The notes: generated from the sequence alone by a model not told the origin. A stretch of 64,000 nucleotides of DNA from Bactericera cockerelli (GCA_024516035.1 CM044964.1:18915084-18979083); one strand, 5' to 3'; shown: positions 1 through 9,721, counted from the first letter of the stretch. Program-made: numbers and translations.

Positions 1-292
1 TTCTTGTGGTTTTAACCTATGTCTACTAATATTTTGACATTTCCTTGATAAAATATTTTTTTTTTTTAAAACTAGGTACTAATAATTCAGAAACATACAT
101 CACTCAACTGTTTCAATTAATTTACATACACCTCAAACTCCTTAGACTTTTTAAAAACATTTGCTTGAAATTGATTAAATTATATTGTCAATTTTTTTGC
201 CAGTATAAGTGCAAGAATATTGAAATAATTGAAAATAACTTTTGATCTTAACAAGACTACTAGTCACAATCAAATTCTAGTTTTTAAATCTC
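1..292. other. AT-rich spacer, no gene seen
   Basis: AT-rich sequence with one short phenylalanine/leucine/lysine-rich open frame (45-245) that has no recognisable domain and is expected by chance at this composition. Nothing else is visible. Confidence 0.5.
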
Positions 293-314
293 AAAAAAAA
301 AAAAAAAAAAAAAA
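293..314 (+). repeat. Poly(A) run
   Basis: A run of 22 A residues lies 29 bp before the start codon of the cysteine-rich gene. It could be the tail of an old retroposed sequence on the plus strand, but no recognisable retroelement precedes it. Confidence 0.6.
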
Positions 315-343
315 TTCAAAGTAGAAACTCCACCCTAAAAAAA

Positions 344-1108
344 ATGTTCAGTTTCCTCGTCGTAGCCTTCATCTGTCTATCCTCGTCATTTCGCTGTCCA
401 TCCTCGCGTTCGGCGACACCAAGACCTTCCGCAAGCTCCAGAAGCACTGCAACATCTGTCCCCACCACCGAAGGCGCCTGCAAGGACCGCTGTCTGGACT
501 TTATCTCTACCAAGCTGAGCGACAAATGCCGCATGCTGCCTCAGGAGATCGAGATGCTCAACGACCATCTGCGCGGAATCTCCGAAATGGTCTACGTGAT
601 CGGCGAGATGCACAAGTGCTACGAGCCCGGCATGCAGACGCTCAAGTGTCAACTGCTGGAGAACGCCAAACAGATTTGGAAGAATCTACCGCGGGACATG
701 CCCAACTTTTCGTCGTCCATCAATCCGTCCGGGGGGGCGTCGGTTGAAAAGCCAAATGAAGTTTTTGACAATCAGGACATATGCAAATTATCAGGAATGT
801 TTAAAAGCCCAATGGCTAAAAGCCCCTTGCATTTTCCCTCTCAATTATCAGGAATGTTTAAAAGCCCAATGGCTAAAAGCCCCTTGCATTTTCCCTCTCT
901 CGTCGGTGACAAGACCACTGGCCCGCGTTTGTCTAATAACCTCCCCTCCCCCCACTCAACTTGCAGTTTGTCGCTAGAGGATGTGGGCAGGTTCGATGGC
1001 TATCATCATGGACCCTGCAGATATGTGTGCTGTAATGAGTGCTTTGAGCAGTCTACCGTTGAACAGGCCATCAAGTATATAGAAAATTCTTTGAAAGAGC
1101 ACTGTTGA
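344..1108 (+). CDS. Cysteine-rich, probably secreted protein of unknown family
   Basis: I do not recognise this 254-residue frame. Its first 760 bases are clearly richer in GC than the surroundings and use C/G-ending codons, which suggests real coding sequence. A hydrophobic N-terminus (about residues 1-16) could be a signal peptide. Cysteines lie at 46, 50, 62, 92, 102, 147, 207, 225, 229, 230, 233 and 254, typical of a disulphide-bonded extracellular protein. A poly(A) signal follows the stop. Two oddities need care. Between about 378 and 466 the +1 frame reads more naturally (hydrophobic stretch, then a K/R-rich segment with two cysteines), so compensating indels may have disturbed the 5' end. 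Also, the segment to about 966 ends in a pyrimidine-rich stretch plus TTGCAG, a good splice acceptor, so part of 745-966, including a 57-bp duplication, may be intron. Exact gene structure is uncertain. Confidence 0.5.
   Translation: MFSFLVVAFICLSSSFRCPSSRSATPRPSASSRSTATSVPTTEGACKDRCLDFISTKLSDKCRMLPQEIEMLNDHLRGISEMVYVIGEMHKCYEPGMQTLKCQLLENAKQIWKNLPRDMPNFSSSINPSGGASVEKPNEVFDNQDICKLSGMFKSPMAKSPLHFPSQLSGMFKSPMAKSPLHFPSLVGDKTTGPRLSNNLPSPHSTCSLSLEDVGRFDGYHHGPCRYVCCNECFEQSTVEQAIKYIENSLKEHC
786..899 (+). repeat. 57-bp tandem duplication inside the cysteine-rich gene
   Basis: Two essentially identical 57-bp copies (786-842 and 843-899) lie head to tail. The length is a multiple of three, so the frame stays open and would encode a repeated 19-residue Ser/Pro/Lys-containing segment. 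If 745-966 is intronic, the duplication is non-coding. Confidence 0.9.
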
Positions 1109-1115
1109 GTAAATG

Positions 1116-1121
1116 AATAAA
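1116..1121 (+). promoter_or_regulatory. Poly(A) signal AATAAA of the cysteine-rich gene
   Basis: Canonical AATAAA 8 bp after the stop codon, which supports 1108 as the true end of the coding sequence. It implies a very short 3' UTR. Confidence 0.5.
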
Positions 1122-1391
1122 GCATCAGTTTATTTATTCAGTTGCCATTTCTCCATGTTCTATTCTCAATTAGTACATATTTTTTGTGTTTTGTTTTGAA
1201 AAGTTTCAAGATAGGGTCTAGTAAACATTTTTCTAAAAAAAAAATGCAGCTATGGATTCTAAACCCCTCTCAGATCAGATTGTTAATAAGACCGAATTCA
1301 GTAGGTAGTTAGCTTGATAAGGTGACGAAATAGTAACTTAGGGGTCAGTGGTTCCAGTAAAATGTTGCATTTACCGGTGGTGACCGCCTGG
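1122..1391. other. Spacer after the gene, no feature seen
   Basis: AT-rich sequence with no open frame or recognisable repeat, apart from a short A-run near 1239. Confidence 0.4.
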
Positions 1392-1523
1392 TTTTTTTCA
1401 ATTGGGTTTAACGTGGCTTTCAACTGTATGGTCATATCACGATGGGGGTGTTACCCATTACCCTCCATTCACAGGAAACTAACAAACCTGCTACCCACAT
1501 TAACCTCACCCAGCCTGGGTTAC
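1392..1523 (-). mobile_element. 5S-rRNA-derived SINE, 3' part (minus strand)
   Basis: Matches the tail module shared by the window's 5S-SINEs. Read on the minus strand, it has the motif around CACCCAGCCTGGG, the segment with GTTTGTGAGTTTCC-like sequence, then the ATATGACCAT and GTTAAACCC-type end. The 5S head is missing, as is usual for 5'-truncated retroposition. Confidence 0.75.
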
Positions 1524-2019
1524 CTATTTCTGCATTAAATTTCTGCACTTACTCGTAAGTAATGTTAAATTGAAGCTTATTAACTCACTCTTAAGATTAT
1601 CTTTATAGGGCAAAGGATAATCATATAGTGACTCTATATGTATAGTGTAAGTATAGTGTGTGGTCCACTCGTCCCCTAAACTATGCAGGGTCGCTCTATG
1701 GGGGCCAGTTCAATAATAATTTGACCCCCAGGTTGATTGGGCCCCCGCTGACTACTTGCTGCCTAATTCATATTAAACACGATTCACTTATTGTAGGAAG
1801 TACTTTGACTGGGAATTTTATTACTCAAGCAGTACGACTTCTAAGTAAACTATTCTCTTCGGTTTTTGCAGTAGAAGAAAAGTGCATTAATTTGGAACTT
1901 GAAGTTAGGTACTACCTATAAACTATAAGAGATAGAATCTAATTCTGTTCATGATGGAAGACAAAATAATAATAATCAAATGAAAGAAAAATCAATTGAT
2001 GAAGGCTGAATACTCTTAC
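1524..2019. other. Unassigned spacer
   Basis: An open frame at 1658-1921 has no recognisable domain. Nothing else is supported. Confidence 0.35.
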
Positions 2020-2530
2020 AATGAAAAGAGAGAGAGACAGAATAGAAATGATATTTAAGGAAAACAATAACGATATTATTAATATAGGGAGAGAAATAAC
2101 ATAGTTAATATCATATTGAAGGGAATGAGAAGGGGAAATAATAGCATAAGGGGTGAGAGGGAGAGAGAGAGGGAGAGAATAGACGGGACAAAGATTGGGG
2201 GAAATAATTGTACAATGAAAGAAGAAAGAGAGAAATAATAACATGACGAGGAGAAAAGATTGGGGGGAAGTAATTGTATAATAGGGGAAAAAGATACGAA
2301 GGGATAAAAAGAGGGCGGAGCTTCAATAAGTACGCGAGGTAATAAAATGAAAATTTCATAGCGAGAATTGAGAGAGAATGAAGGAGAGGGAGAAATTGAG
2401 AAGGGGGAGAGGGGTGTGGGGGATGGAAGAGAGAGTATTTAGGAAAAAGGCAAATAGGGGAAAAGAGCGAGGGGAAAAACTTGGAGAGGATCTGAGGAAA
2501 AATCGTGATAGAGGGAAATTTTAAGAAGAG
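2020..2530. repeat. Purine-rich (GA/GGA)n low-complexity tract
   Basis: Irregular repeats of GAGAGA and GGGGGAAATAATA-like words. The long Ser/Pro/Phe/Leu-rich open frame on the minus strand (2111-2599) is a composition artefact of this pyrimidine-rich complement. Confidence 0.85.
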
Positions 2531-2707
2531 AGAAATTTCATTGTTGTAAAATTCGGGGAACGTTGGACAGTATAGTACCTGCCCAGGTAAACACGACACG
2601 TTACAGCAACACCATATCGGTAGCAGAAAGAAGGATGGCTATGAAATATATTGAGACATTTTTAATAAGGATGGGAAATGTTTTGAGTACCAAGTGGAAT
2701 GGATTGT

Positions 2708-2888
2708 GTGGAAGAGATTGCCATAGGCAATAACCCCGCCCTTTAGTTAGGACATAATAAGTATATATTTTGTTTATTTTTTCCCTGTTTATATTAATTT
2801 TGTCAATTTTGGATTATAATTTTTACTACATTTTGTTTGTATATAATTATGTTCCTCTAATAAAGAGTTTCATAATAATAATAATATG
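2708..2888 (+). mobile_element. Non-LTR retrotransposon 3' end, type 1
   Basis: Contains the segment around ATTGCCATAGGCAATAAC and CCGCCCTTTAG, an AT-rich 3' UTR, AATAAAG and an (ATA)n-type tail. The same segment recurs reversed at 44056-44235. A short A/T trinucleotide tail is typical of Jockey/I/R1-like LINE ends. No reverse transcriptase sequence remains. Confidence 0.55.
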
Positions 2889-3131
2889 GCGTTTTCATCA
2901 GTCTTAGCATGGGTGAGGGAATAGTGAGGAGCAAATTCGATCATTAGAGCAACATCGCTTATATAGGCTTCATGACCCTTCCTTATGAAGATGGTGCGGG
3001 AATGCCCATATTTTATTGTTAATTTTTTATGTAGTATTTTATAAATTTGTAAAAAAAAAAAATCTCATTATAAAATAAATAGGTATTATCTACATAATAT
3101 GTTCATTAAATCGAATTTGGCCCCTATATTA

Positions 3132-4838
3132 TACAGGGTGTCCCGTATACAGATGCAAATATTTTGAGGGTAGGTTCAGCCCACCGTGGACTATCATATG
3201 AGCGAAACTTGCAGTGGGGCATTTTGCTTCGTTAAAGAGTTATGGCCAAATCCCTGTTTTTCCCACAGGTCTAGAGGTCACTTGGATCGATGCACGTTTT
3301 TAAAGAAATGATAGCCAGTAAGTAACTTTTGACTTCATGTATGGATAGTCATGCATATTTCCCTTCGAATGCAGTTGGTTGCATAAAAAAATATTGAAAG
3401 ACCAGAGAGATATTCAATCATAAGTTCAATATTTTTCTAAAATTCGATTTTTCCCTTTTTTCCCTTTCGTGAATCTAGAGTACTTCTACAATTGCAATTC
3501 TGCGTATCACTAGGTAAAAAAATACCCTTTGCTATTCTGTTTCAATAAATACAAAGTTCTTTCAGACGCGTGAAGGAATGAATGAGATACGCCTTAATAA
3601 ACGGCACCAGAAGGAGAGAAACACATCTATCAAATTTTGAATCTGGGCGCTATTGCATTTTGAAGAACACTCGATGTCTGAAGCGGTCTGTGTGACCATT
3701 TTTGTGCCAACTGCAAGTTATAAATGAAAAATTTCTGAGTACAAATAGAACATTAACCAACTATATCAATCAAATCTAATAGTTAAAATAACAAGGCGAT
3801 CAATTTGTTCGGTGGATGAGAAAGCCACAAGCTTTAACCTCGCCCTTGGTTCGCTACATATTCTTTTGGGTTCTTTTCATTTCATGTCCTGTGTTGAATG
3901 TATCATGTTTGTAGTTTATCAATAAAGAATTAATAAAAATAATAATAATAGTAACCTTTAGGTTGGATGTTCCAGTTTCACCCAAGGTTAATTTTCGGCA
4001 CTATTTGTTATGTTTTTGATATCATGATTGTGATAAACACAAAAATGATATTTTTAATTTTAATTCTAAAAATAAAACCAAAATTTTTGTTGTTAGCGCA
4101 GAGTCTTTCTCCATGTGTATTCTTTGTCCATAATTACACCTCTGGTTGATGCTTTCGTTGCAGCCTTTCTCATTTTTCCTCACGATAACCCTGTGACCCC
4201 TTAACCCCATTCACATAAAAGTTCACACCGACCGACCACTGTGAATGATCAATTTCCCTCTGTTAAACATCCCAGAGCAGTGTATTTATACCTCAAATTA
4301 CGCGCCAATTCTGTTAAAATTCAGCCAACTTTGAATTTTCCATCATGATTCAGAAGTGTTTTTTGAGCTTTGTGTGTACTGCGTTCCATGATCTTTAAAG
4401 TAATATAAATGAGCTTTCTTTTTTCTAAAGCTAAACATAATAGGGTATTTTTTTAACTAGTGATACGCAAAATTGCAATTGTAGAAGTACTTTTAATTCA
4501 CGAAAGGGAAAAAAGGGAAAAATCAAATTTTAGAAAAGTATTGAACTTATGATTAATTATCTCTCTGGTCTTTCAATATTTTTTTATGCAACTAACTGCA
4601 TTCGAAGGGAAATATGCATGACTATCCATACATGAAGTCAAAAATTACTTACTGGCTATTATTTCCTTAAAAACGTGCATCGATCCAAGTGACCTCTAGA
4701 CCTGTGGGAAAAACAGGGATTTGGCCATAACTCTTTAACGAAGCAAAATGCCCCACTGCAAGTTACGCTCATATGATAGTCCACGGTGGGCTGAACCTAC
4801 CCTCAAAATATTTGCATCTGTATACGGGACACCCTGTA
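3132..4838. mobile_element. Palindromic DNA transposon with ~400-bp inverted arms
   Basis: The left end (TACAGGGTGTCCCGTATACA) and right end are reverse complements, and the arms pair over about 3132-3530 and 4445-4838. TATTA lies directly outside both ends (3127-3131, 4839-4843). If the ends are instead drawn at CAGGG/CCCTG, the duplication is TA. No transposase frame survives; the loop holds a LINE tail. It is a non-autonomous element, probably Tc1/mariner-like by its CAGGGTG terminus, though the superfamily is not proven. Confidence 0.75.
3818..3952 (+). mobile_element. Non-LTR retrotransposon 3' end, type 2
   Basis: A segment with AGCTTTAACCTCGCC, TTGGTTC(G)CTACATATTCT, AATAAAG and an AATAATAATAATA tail. 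The same 3' end occurs reversed at 49226-49375. It sits in the loop of the palindromic element, so it is either part of that loop or a later insertion. Confidence 0.55.
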
Positions 4839-4863
4839 TATTATTATTTCGTGACGTCACGAG

Positions 4864-5560
4864 GGTGAGTGACCCTGGCTAGCTCCTGTGCTGGACAAGT
4901 AACCACCCAGGTGAGTGACCCTGGCTAGCTCCTGTGCTGGACAAGTAACCACCCAGGTGAGTGACCCTGGCTAGCTCCTGTGCTGGGCAAGTAACCACCC
5001 AGCAGTGAGTGACCCTGGCTAGCTCCTGTGCTGGGCAAGTAACCACCCAGGTGAGTGACCCTGGCTAGCTCCTGTGCTGGGCAAGTAACCACCCAGCAGT
5101 GAGTGACCCTGGCTAGCTCCTGTGCTGGGCAAGTAACCACCCAGGTGAGTGACCCTGGCTAGCTCCTGTGCTGGACAAGTAACCACCCAGCAGCGAGGGT
5201 GAGTGACCCTGGCTATAGCTCCTGTGCTGGACAAGTAACCACCCAGGTGAGTGACCCTGGCTGGCTCCTGTGCTAGACAAGTAACCACCCAGCAGGAAGG
5301 GTGAGTGACCCTGGCTAGCTCCTGTGCTGGACAAGTAACCACCCAGCAGCCAGGGTGAGTGACCCTGGCTAGCTCCTGTGCTGGACAAGTAACCACCCAG
5401 CAGCAAGGGTGATGAGTGACCCTGGCTAGCTCCTGTGCTGGACAAGTAACCACCCAGCAGTGAGTGACCCTGGCTAGCTCCTGTGCTGGACAAGTAACCA
5501 CCCAGCAGTGACCCTGGCTAGCTCCTGTGCTGGACAAGTAACCACCCAGCAGCCAGCAGC
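4864..5560. repeat. 46-bp minisatellite, about 14 copies
   Basis: Tandem units begin GTGAGTGACCCTGGCTAGCT and end AAGTAACCACCCAG. Some carry an extra 6-14 bp (CAGCAAGG-like) at the junction. Since 46 is not a multiple of 3, long open frames on the minus strand cycle through all three reading frames of the same repeat and are not genes. Confidence 0.95.
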
Positions 5561-5857
5561 TACACGACCCAGCCAGAAGCCAGAGGAGCAGCTACTTTGT
5601 TTAAATTTTAATTCAGTTTATTCAGTAGCGCAGGTCTATTCCAATCAGTGGCGCCTATCAGGGAAGAGAATACTGCATCAAACACCTCGGCCAAGGTGTG
5701 AAGAACGCTTATTCAAAGAAAGAGACTTATAAATTACGATTTGTTTGAAAAACTGTCCCACTTTTGACATCTGACTTGCCATGAAAACCTATTAGGTATA
5801 TGTAGAATTGTAGATCATGATAGGTCCGTCATGTTTTTTTAGAAGTATAATTCATGT
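5561..5857. other. Unassigned spacer
   Basis: Follows the minisatellite. No recognisable gene or repeat. Confidence 0.35.
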
Positions 5858-5985
5858 TTTATTTTTTTTAATGTAAAAAATTTGTCCAAGGAACCATCCC
5901 TCCGGAAGGGAACCGAGGATGCAAGAAGAATTTCCTCTTTGAATGGGTAGACCAATTTTTGGCAAAGAAAATGATTAATTATTAG
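5858..5985 (+). repeat. Exon-like dispersed repeat, family 2, copy 1
   Basis: A T-rich stretch ending in CCAAG precedes a segment that stays open in one frame for about 33 codons (residues like RGCKKNFLFEWVDQFL). The second copy (57225-57350) is open in the corresponding frame and keeps the same residue pattern (RGCKDEHSLFEWLDQFL), with an upstream T-rich stretch ending in CCCAG. The shared frame suggests descent from a coding exon with its intron edge. Protein unknown. Confidence 0.4.
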
Positions 5986-6229
5986 TATTAGGCTTGCTTT
6001 GGGTCACAATCTTAGGTATTATATCATGGGTATTAAACCCTGAATTTATGCAATTACCTACATCATGCAATAAATTCCATACTTGGGTGATTTTAATAAA
6101 ATTTATCTACTTATTTACCCATGTAAATTTCTGCATTTTTCGGGAAAGATATTCCGCAAGATATTTAAGGACATTTTTGGCTGCATAAAATCCGTTTACA
6201 AATCTAATCTTGACCAAGTTTACCTTTAC

Positions 6230-6530
6230 ACATTTCTCTCTCTTTCTCTCCCTCTCTATGGCTATCTCTCCCTCTCTTTCTCTCTCTCCCTCTCTATGGC
6301 TATCTCTCCCTCTCTTTCTCTCTCTCCCTCTCTCTCTCTCCCTCTCTATCGCTATCTCTCCCTCTCTTTCTCTCCTTCTCTCTCTCTCTCTCTCCCTCTC
6401 TATCGCTATCTCTCCCTCTCTTTCTCTCCCTCTTTCTCTCAATCTCTATGGCTATCTCTCCCTCTCTTTCGCTATCTCTCCCTCTCTATCTCTCCTTCTC
6501 TCTCTTTTCTCTCCCTCTATATCTCTCTCA
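6230..6530. repeat. (CT)n-rich block with CTATGGCTATCTCTCC units
   Basis: Irregular tandem pyrimidine units of about 20-40 bp, interrupted by ATGGCTAT or ATCGCTAT. Open frames on both strands (Ser/Leu-rich or Arg/Glu-rich) are artefacts. Confidence 0.9.
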
Positions 6531-6727
6531 TTAATCTTCAAACCAGACTCTATCTGTTATTGTCATCGGTTAGGGTTTTTTCTCAGGTGGAAATCCTTAC
6601 AACGTAAGAATACTCGAAGTATCAGATACCTGTCCTTTGTCATTCTGCTCTCCGCCTCTGACGTTAATGTATTCATTCCTTTTATAGTCTTGTTGCCCAA
6701 TTAATTGATTTTGAAAATAAGGATAAG

Positions 6728-6955
6728 CAGAGAGAGAGAGAGAGACAGAGAGGAGGATGGAGAGTAAAGGAGAGAGAGAGAGAGAGAGAGGAATAGTGAT
6801 GCACCATGCACCTCACAAGAATTGAACTGCTGAGAGTAATAGAGAGAAAAAGAGAAAGAGAGAGAGAGAAAGTGATGCAGCTCACAAGAATTGAACTGCA
6901 GAAAATGATGCAGAAAGAGGAGAAAGAAAGAGTGGAGAGAGAGAGGAGAAATAGT
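6728..6955. repeat. (GA)n-rich block with two CTCACAAGAATTGAACTGC repeats
   Basis: GA microsatellite interspersed with a repeated segment CTCACAAGAATTGAACTGC (near 6811 and 6879). Confidence 0.85.
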
Positions 6956-7176
6956 GAACAAAATTTATTACAAAATAATTACAATTGAACTATGTAAAAC
7001 ACTAATAAGCATATACATATAATTTCATAAATAATCAACTGTACCGTTCACGAGATATAAGCGTTTAAGTAAAAGTTTGTGGTCAGGCGCATAGTCTCTA
7101 TTAGCAAGAACCGCTAGTGCGAAGTTGCTGAATTTAAAATGGGACCATCTACATGCGCGGATATAGGGGGGGGCAC

Positions 7177-7194
7177 GGGGGGCACGTGCCCCCC
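7177..7194. repeat. Perfect 18-bp G/C palindrome around CACGTG
   Basis: GGGGGGCACGTGCCCCCC, just inside the left end of the TIR element. The satellite units carry a related GGGGGGCACGGGCCCC motif, so this end may be the seed of the array. Confidence 0.9.
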
Positions 7195-7249
7195 CAGATT
7201 TTTTCGGTAAGCGGTGATTCTCATAAAAAAATCCCTAATCCCTTAAAAA

Positions 7250-8665
7250 AAACATCTCAATGAGTTAGATGGGCACGGGCCCCAAAATAATTCCCAATTC
7301 CAATACTAATCCCGTAAAAAAAGATCTCAATGAGTTAGGGGGGCACGGGCCCCAAATAATTCCCAATTCTAAGACTAATTCCGTTTAAAAAAAGATCTCA
7401 ATGAGTTAGGGGGGCACGGGCCCCAAAATAATTCCCAATTCTAAGACTAATCCCGTAAAAGAAAAGATCTCAATGAGTTAGGGGGGCACGGGCCCCAAAA
7501 TAATTACCAATTCTTAGACTAATCCCGTTTAAAAAAAGATCTCAGTGAGTTAAGGGGGCACGGGCCCCAAAATAATTCCCAATTCTAAGACTAATCCCGT
7601 TTAAAAAAAGATCTCAATGAGTTAGGGGGGCACGGGCCCCAAAATAATTCCCAATTCTAAGACTAATCCCGTAAAAGAAAAGATCTCAATGAGTTAGGGG
7701 GGCACGGGCCCCAAAATAATTACCAATTCTAAGACTAATCCCGTTTAAAAAAAGATCTCAATGAGTTAGGGGGGCACGGGCCCCAAAATAATTCCCAATT
7801 CTAAGACTAATCCCGTAAAAGAAAAGATCTCAATGAGTTAGGGGGGCACGGGCCCCAAAATAATTACCAATTCTAAGACTAATCCCGTTTAAAAAAAGAT
7901 CTCAGTGAGTTAAGGGGGCACGGGCCCAAAATAATTCCCAATTCTAAGACTAATCCCGTTTAAAAAAAGATCTCAGTGAGTTAAGGGGGCACGGGCCCCA
8001 AAATAATTCCCAATTCTAAGACTAATCCCGTTTAAAAAAAGATCTCAATGAGTTAGGGGGGCACGGGCCCCAAAATAATTCCCAATTCTAAGACTAATCC
8101 CGTAAAAGAAAAGATCTCAATGAGTTAGGGGGGCACGGGCCCCAAAATAATTACCAATTCTAAGACTAATCCCGTTTAAAAAAAGATCTCAATGAGTTAG
8201 GGGGGCACGGGCCCCAAAATAATTCCCAATTCTAAGACTAATCCCGTAAAAGAAAAGATCTCAATGAGTTAGGGGGGCACGGGCCCCAAAATAATTACCA
8301 ATTCTAAGACTAATCCCGTTTAAAAAAAGATCTCAGTGAGTTAAGGGGGCACGGGCCCCAAAATAATTCCCAATTCTAAGACTAATCCCGTTTAAAAAAA
8401 GATCTCAATGAGTTAGGGGGGCACGGGCCCCAAAATAATTCCCAATTCTAAGACTAATCCCGTAAAAGAAAAGATCTCAATGAGTTAGGGGGGCACGGGC
8501 CCCAAAATAATTCCCGATTCTAAGACTAATCCCGTTTAAAAAAAGATCTCAATGAGTTAGGGGGGCACGGGCCCAAAAATAATTCCCAATTCTAAGACTA
8601 TTCCCGTTTAAAAAAAGATCTCAATGAGTTAGGGAGGAACGGGCCCCAAAATAATTCCCAATTTT
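7250..8665. repeat. 72-bp satellite, about 20 units, with higher-order order
   Basis: Units contain AGATCTCAATGAGTTAGG, GGGCACGGGCCCC, AAAATAATTCCCAATTC and CTAATCCCGT. Three variants can be told apart: X (CCCGTTTAAA, CAATGAG, TTCCC), Y (CCCGTAAAAGAAA, TTACC) and Z (CCCGTTTAAA, CAGTGAG, TTAAGG). Between about 7526 and 8480 they run Z-X-Y-X-Y, Z, Z-X-Y-X-Y, Z-X-Y, i.e. a higher-order unit of about 360 bp. Confidence 0.95.
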
Positions 8666-8689
8666 AAGACAAATAAGAAATAATTAAAT

Positions 8690-9297
8690 AATAAAATTGT
8701 CAAATCCACACAGATTGTCCGAGAAACCTGAAATTTTACTTATAGGTCCATTGGGATCAGGGAATATATCTCTAGGGTTCAGATACACGGGGTAAGGACA
8801 AAAACTGGATGGGTGACACAAAAAAATCACATATTTCGACCGAAATGACATTTTTTTCCTCAAAATTTGTCATGACGGCGCCACGGCGCGCGGCGGCGGC
8901 ATATCAACTCAAAAAGAGAAAGTTTTAAGCAAGGGTTCAAGTTTTCATTTGAGATATCAATCACGAAATTCTGATGAGCCGTTCTTGAGCTACGTAAACA
9001 AAAAGTAGTTACGTTTTTTGACCTGAATGACACTTTTTCTCGAAATATGTCGTGACGAACTATCAACTCAAAGCGTGAATGTTTTTGCAAAGGTTGGAGT
9101 CTTGATTTGACATATTGATCGCGGATGAGCCATTCTTGAGCTCCATTAAGGACAAGAAATGGATGGGTGACACGAAAAATATTGACATTTGTGTGTCTAT
9201 GTGTGTGTGTGGGGGGGGGGGGGGGGGGGGGTTGTGTGGGGTGTGTGTGTGTGGGGGTGGGGGGCTTGCGAAGCGGCGGGTGCAACCCGCTAGTTAG
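8690..9297 (+). mobile_element. Possible Helitron-like 3' end nested in the TIR element
   Basis: The right end has a hairpin GCGGGTGCAACCCGC followed by TAGTT, matching the usual Helitron 3' end (short GC hairpin, then CTRR before T). Upstream runs a (GT)n/poly-G tract and unique sequence. The 5' end is not defined (no clear A|TC junction), and no Rep/helicase is encoded. Confidence 0.35.
9190..9262. repeat. (GT)n and poly-G microsatellite
   Basis: GT dinucleotides, a run of about 22 G, then GTGTGTG and G-runs. It could form G-quadruplexes. Confidence 0.9.
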
Positions 9298-9358
9298 CTA
9301 TATCGTGCGATTGTGCCCCCCCAGTACAAGAGGGCTATATCCGCGCATGACCATCTAC

Positions 9359-9610
9359 AGAATGTTTCCTACAATATGTTTACAAAATTTCATCGAAATC
9401 CGTTTAGTAGTTGTTTCTGATATTTACGCGTAACAAGGAATGTTTTTAACCGGCAGACAGAACGACAGACAGACCGACAGACAGACTCAATACCAAAGTT
9501 GCTCAGGAGGTTATGAAACGTCCAGAAATGTGAAAAAAATTTGAAAACAGAGCCAAAAAATATATTTTTTTACAAAAACGAACACAATACTTCCGATTTG
9601 TAAGATTAGA
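9359..9610 (+). repeat. Dispersed repeat with GACAGACAGAC and ATTTCATCGAAATCCG motifs
   Basis: Contains TTCATCGAAATCCGTTTAGT, a (GACA)n-like stretch, GAGGTTATGAAACGTCCAG and AACACAATACTTCCGATTT. The reverse complement recurs at 12325-12520, and a short piece at 60945-61015. Comparable sequences are common near insect retroposon 3' ends, but the class is unknown. Confidence 0.6.
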
Positions 9611-9721
9611 TTTTTTTAAACTAAAATGAGATCTTGTACTAGATATACAATTGTACAATGTACATGCATATCAAAACATACCTGTACATCTGTTTCGAGC
9701 TTATTTGTTTTACCTTCAATT

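Larger units (their letters stand above)
7143..9358. mobile_element. Terminal-inverted-repeat element with 10-bp target duplication
   Basis: The element spans 7153-9348. Its ends are the 14-bp inverted repeat ATGCGCGGATATAG / CTATATCCGCGCAT, flanked on both sides by GACCATCTAC (7143-7152 and 9349-9358). A 10-bp duplication suggests Mutator-like (usually 9-11 bp) rather than hAT (8) or mariner (TA), but the short TIR is atypical and no transposase remains. Inside are a palindrome around CACGTG (7177-7194), a 72-bp satellite (7250-8665), and a distinct segment with GT/poly-G and a Helitron-like 3' end (about 8690-9297). Confidence 0.8.

Noticed and set aside
2111..2599. 162-residue minus-strand open frame
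   Set aside because: Lies on a GA-rich tract; the Ser/Pro/Phe/Leu composition simply follows the polypyrimidine complement.
4925..5537. Overlapping minus-strand frames of 71-172 residues with a repeated peptide
   Set aside because: All three frames spell the same 46-bp minisatellite in different phases; no codon bias or start context.
6083..6704. Long Ser/Leu-rich (plus) and Arg/Glu-rich (minus) frames
   Set aside because: Pure (CT)n/(GA)n microsatellite translations.
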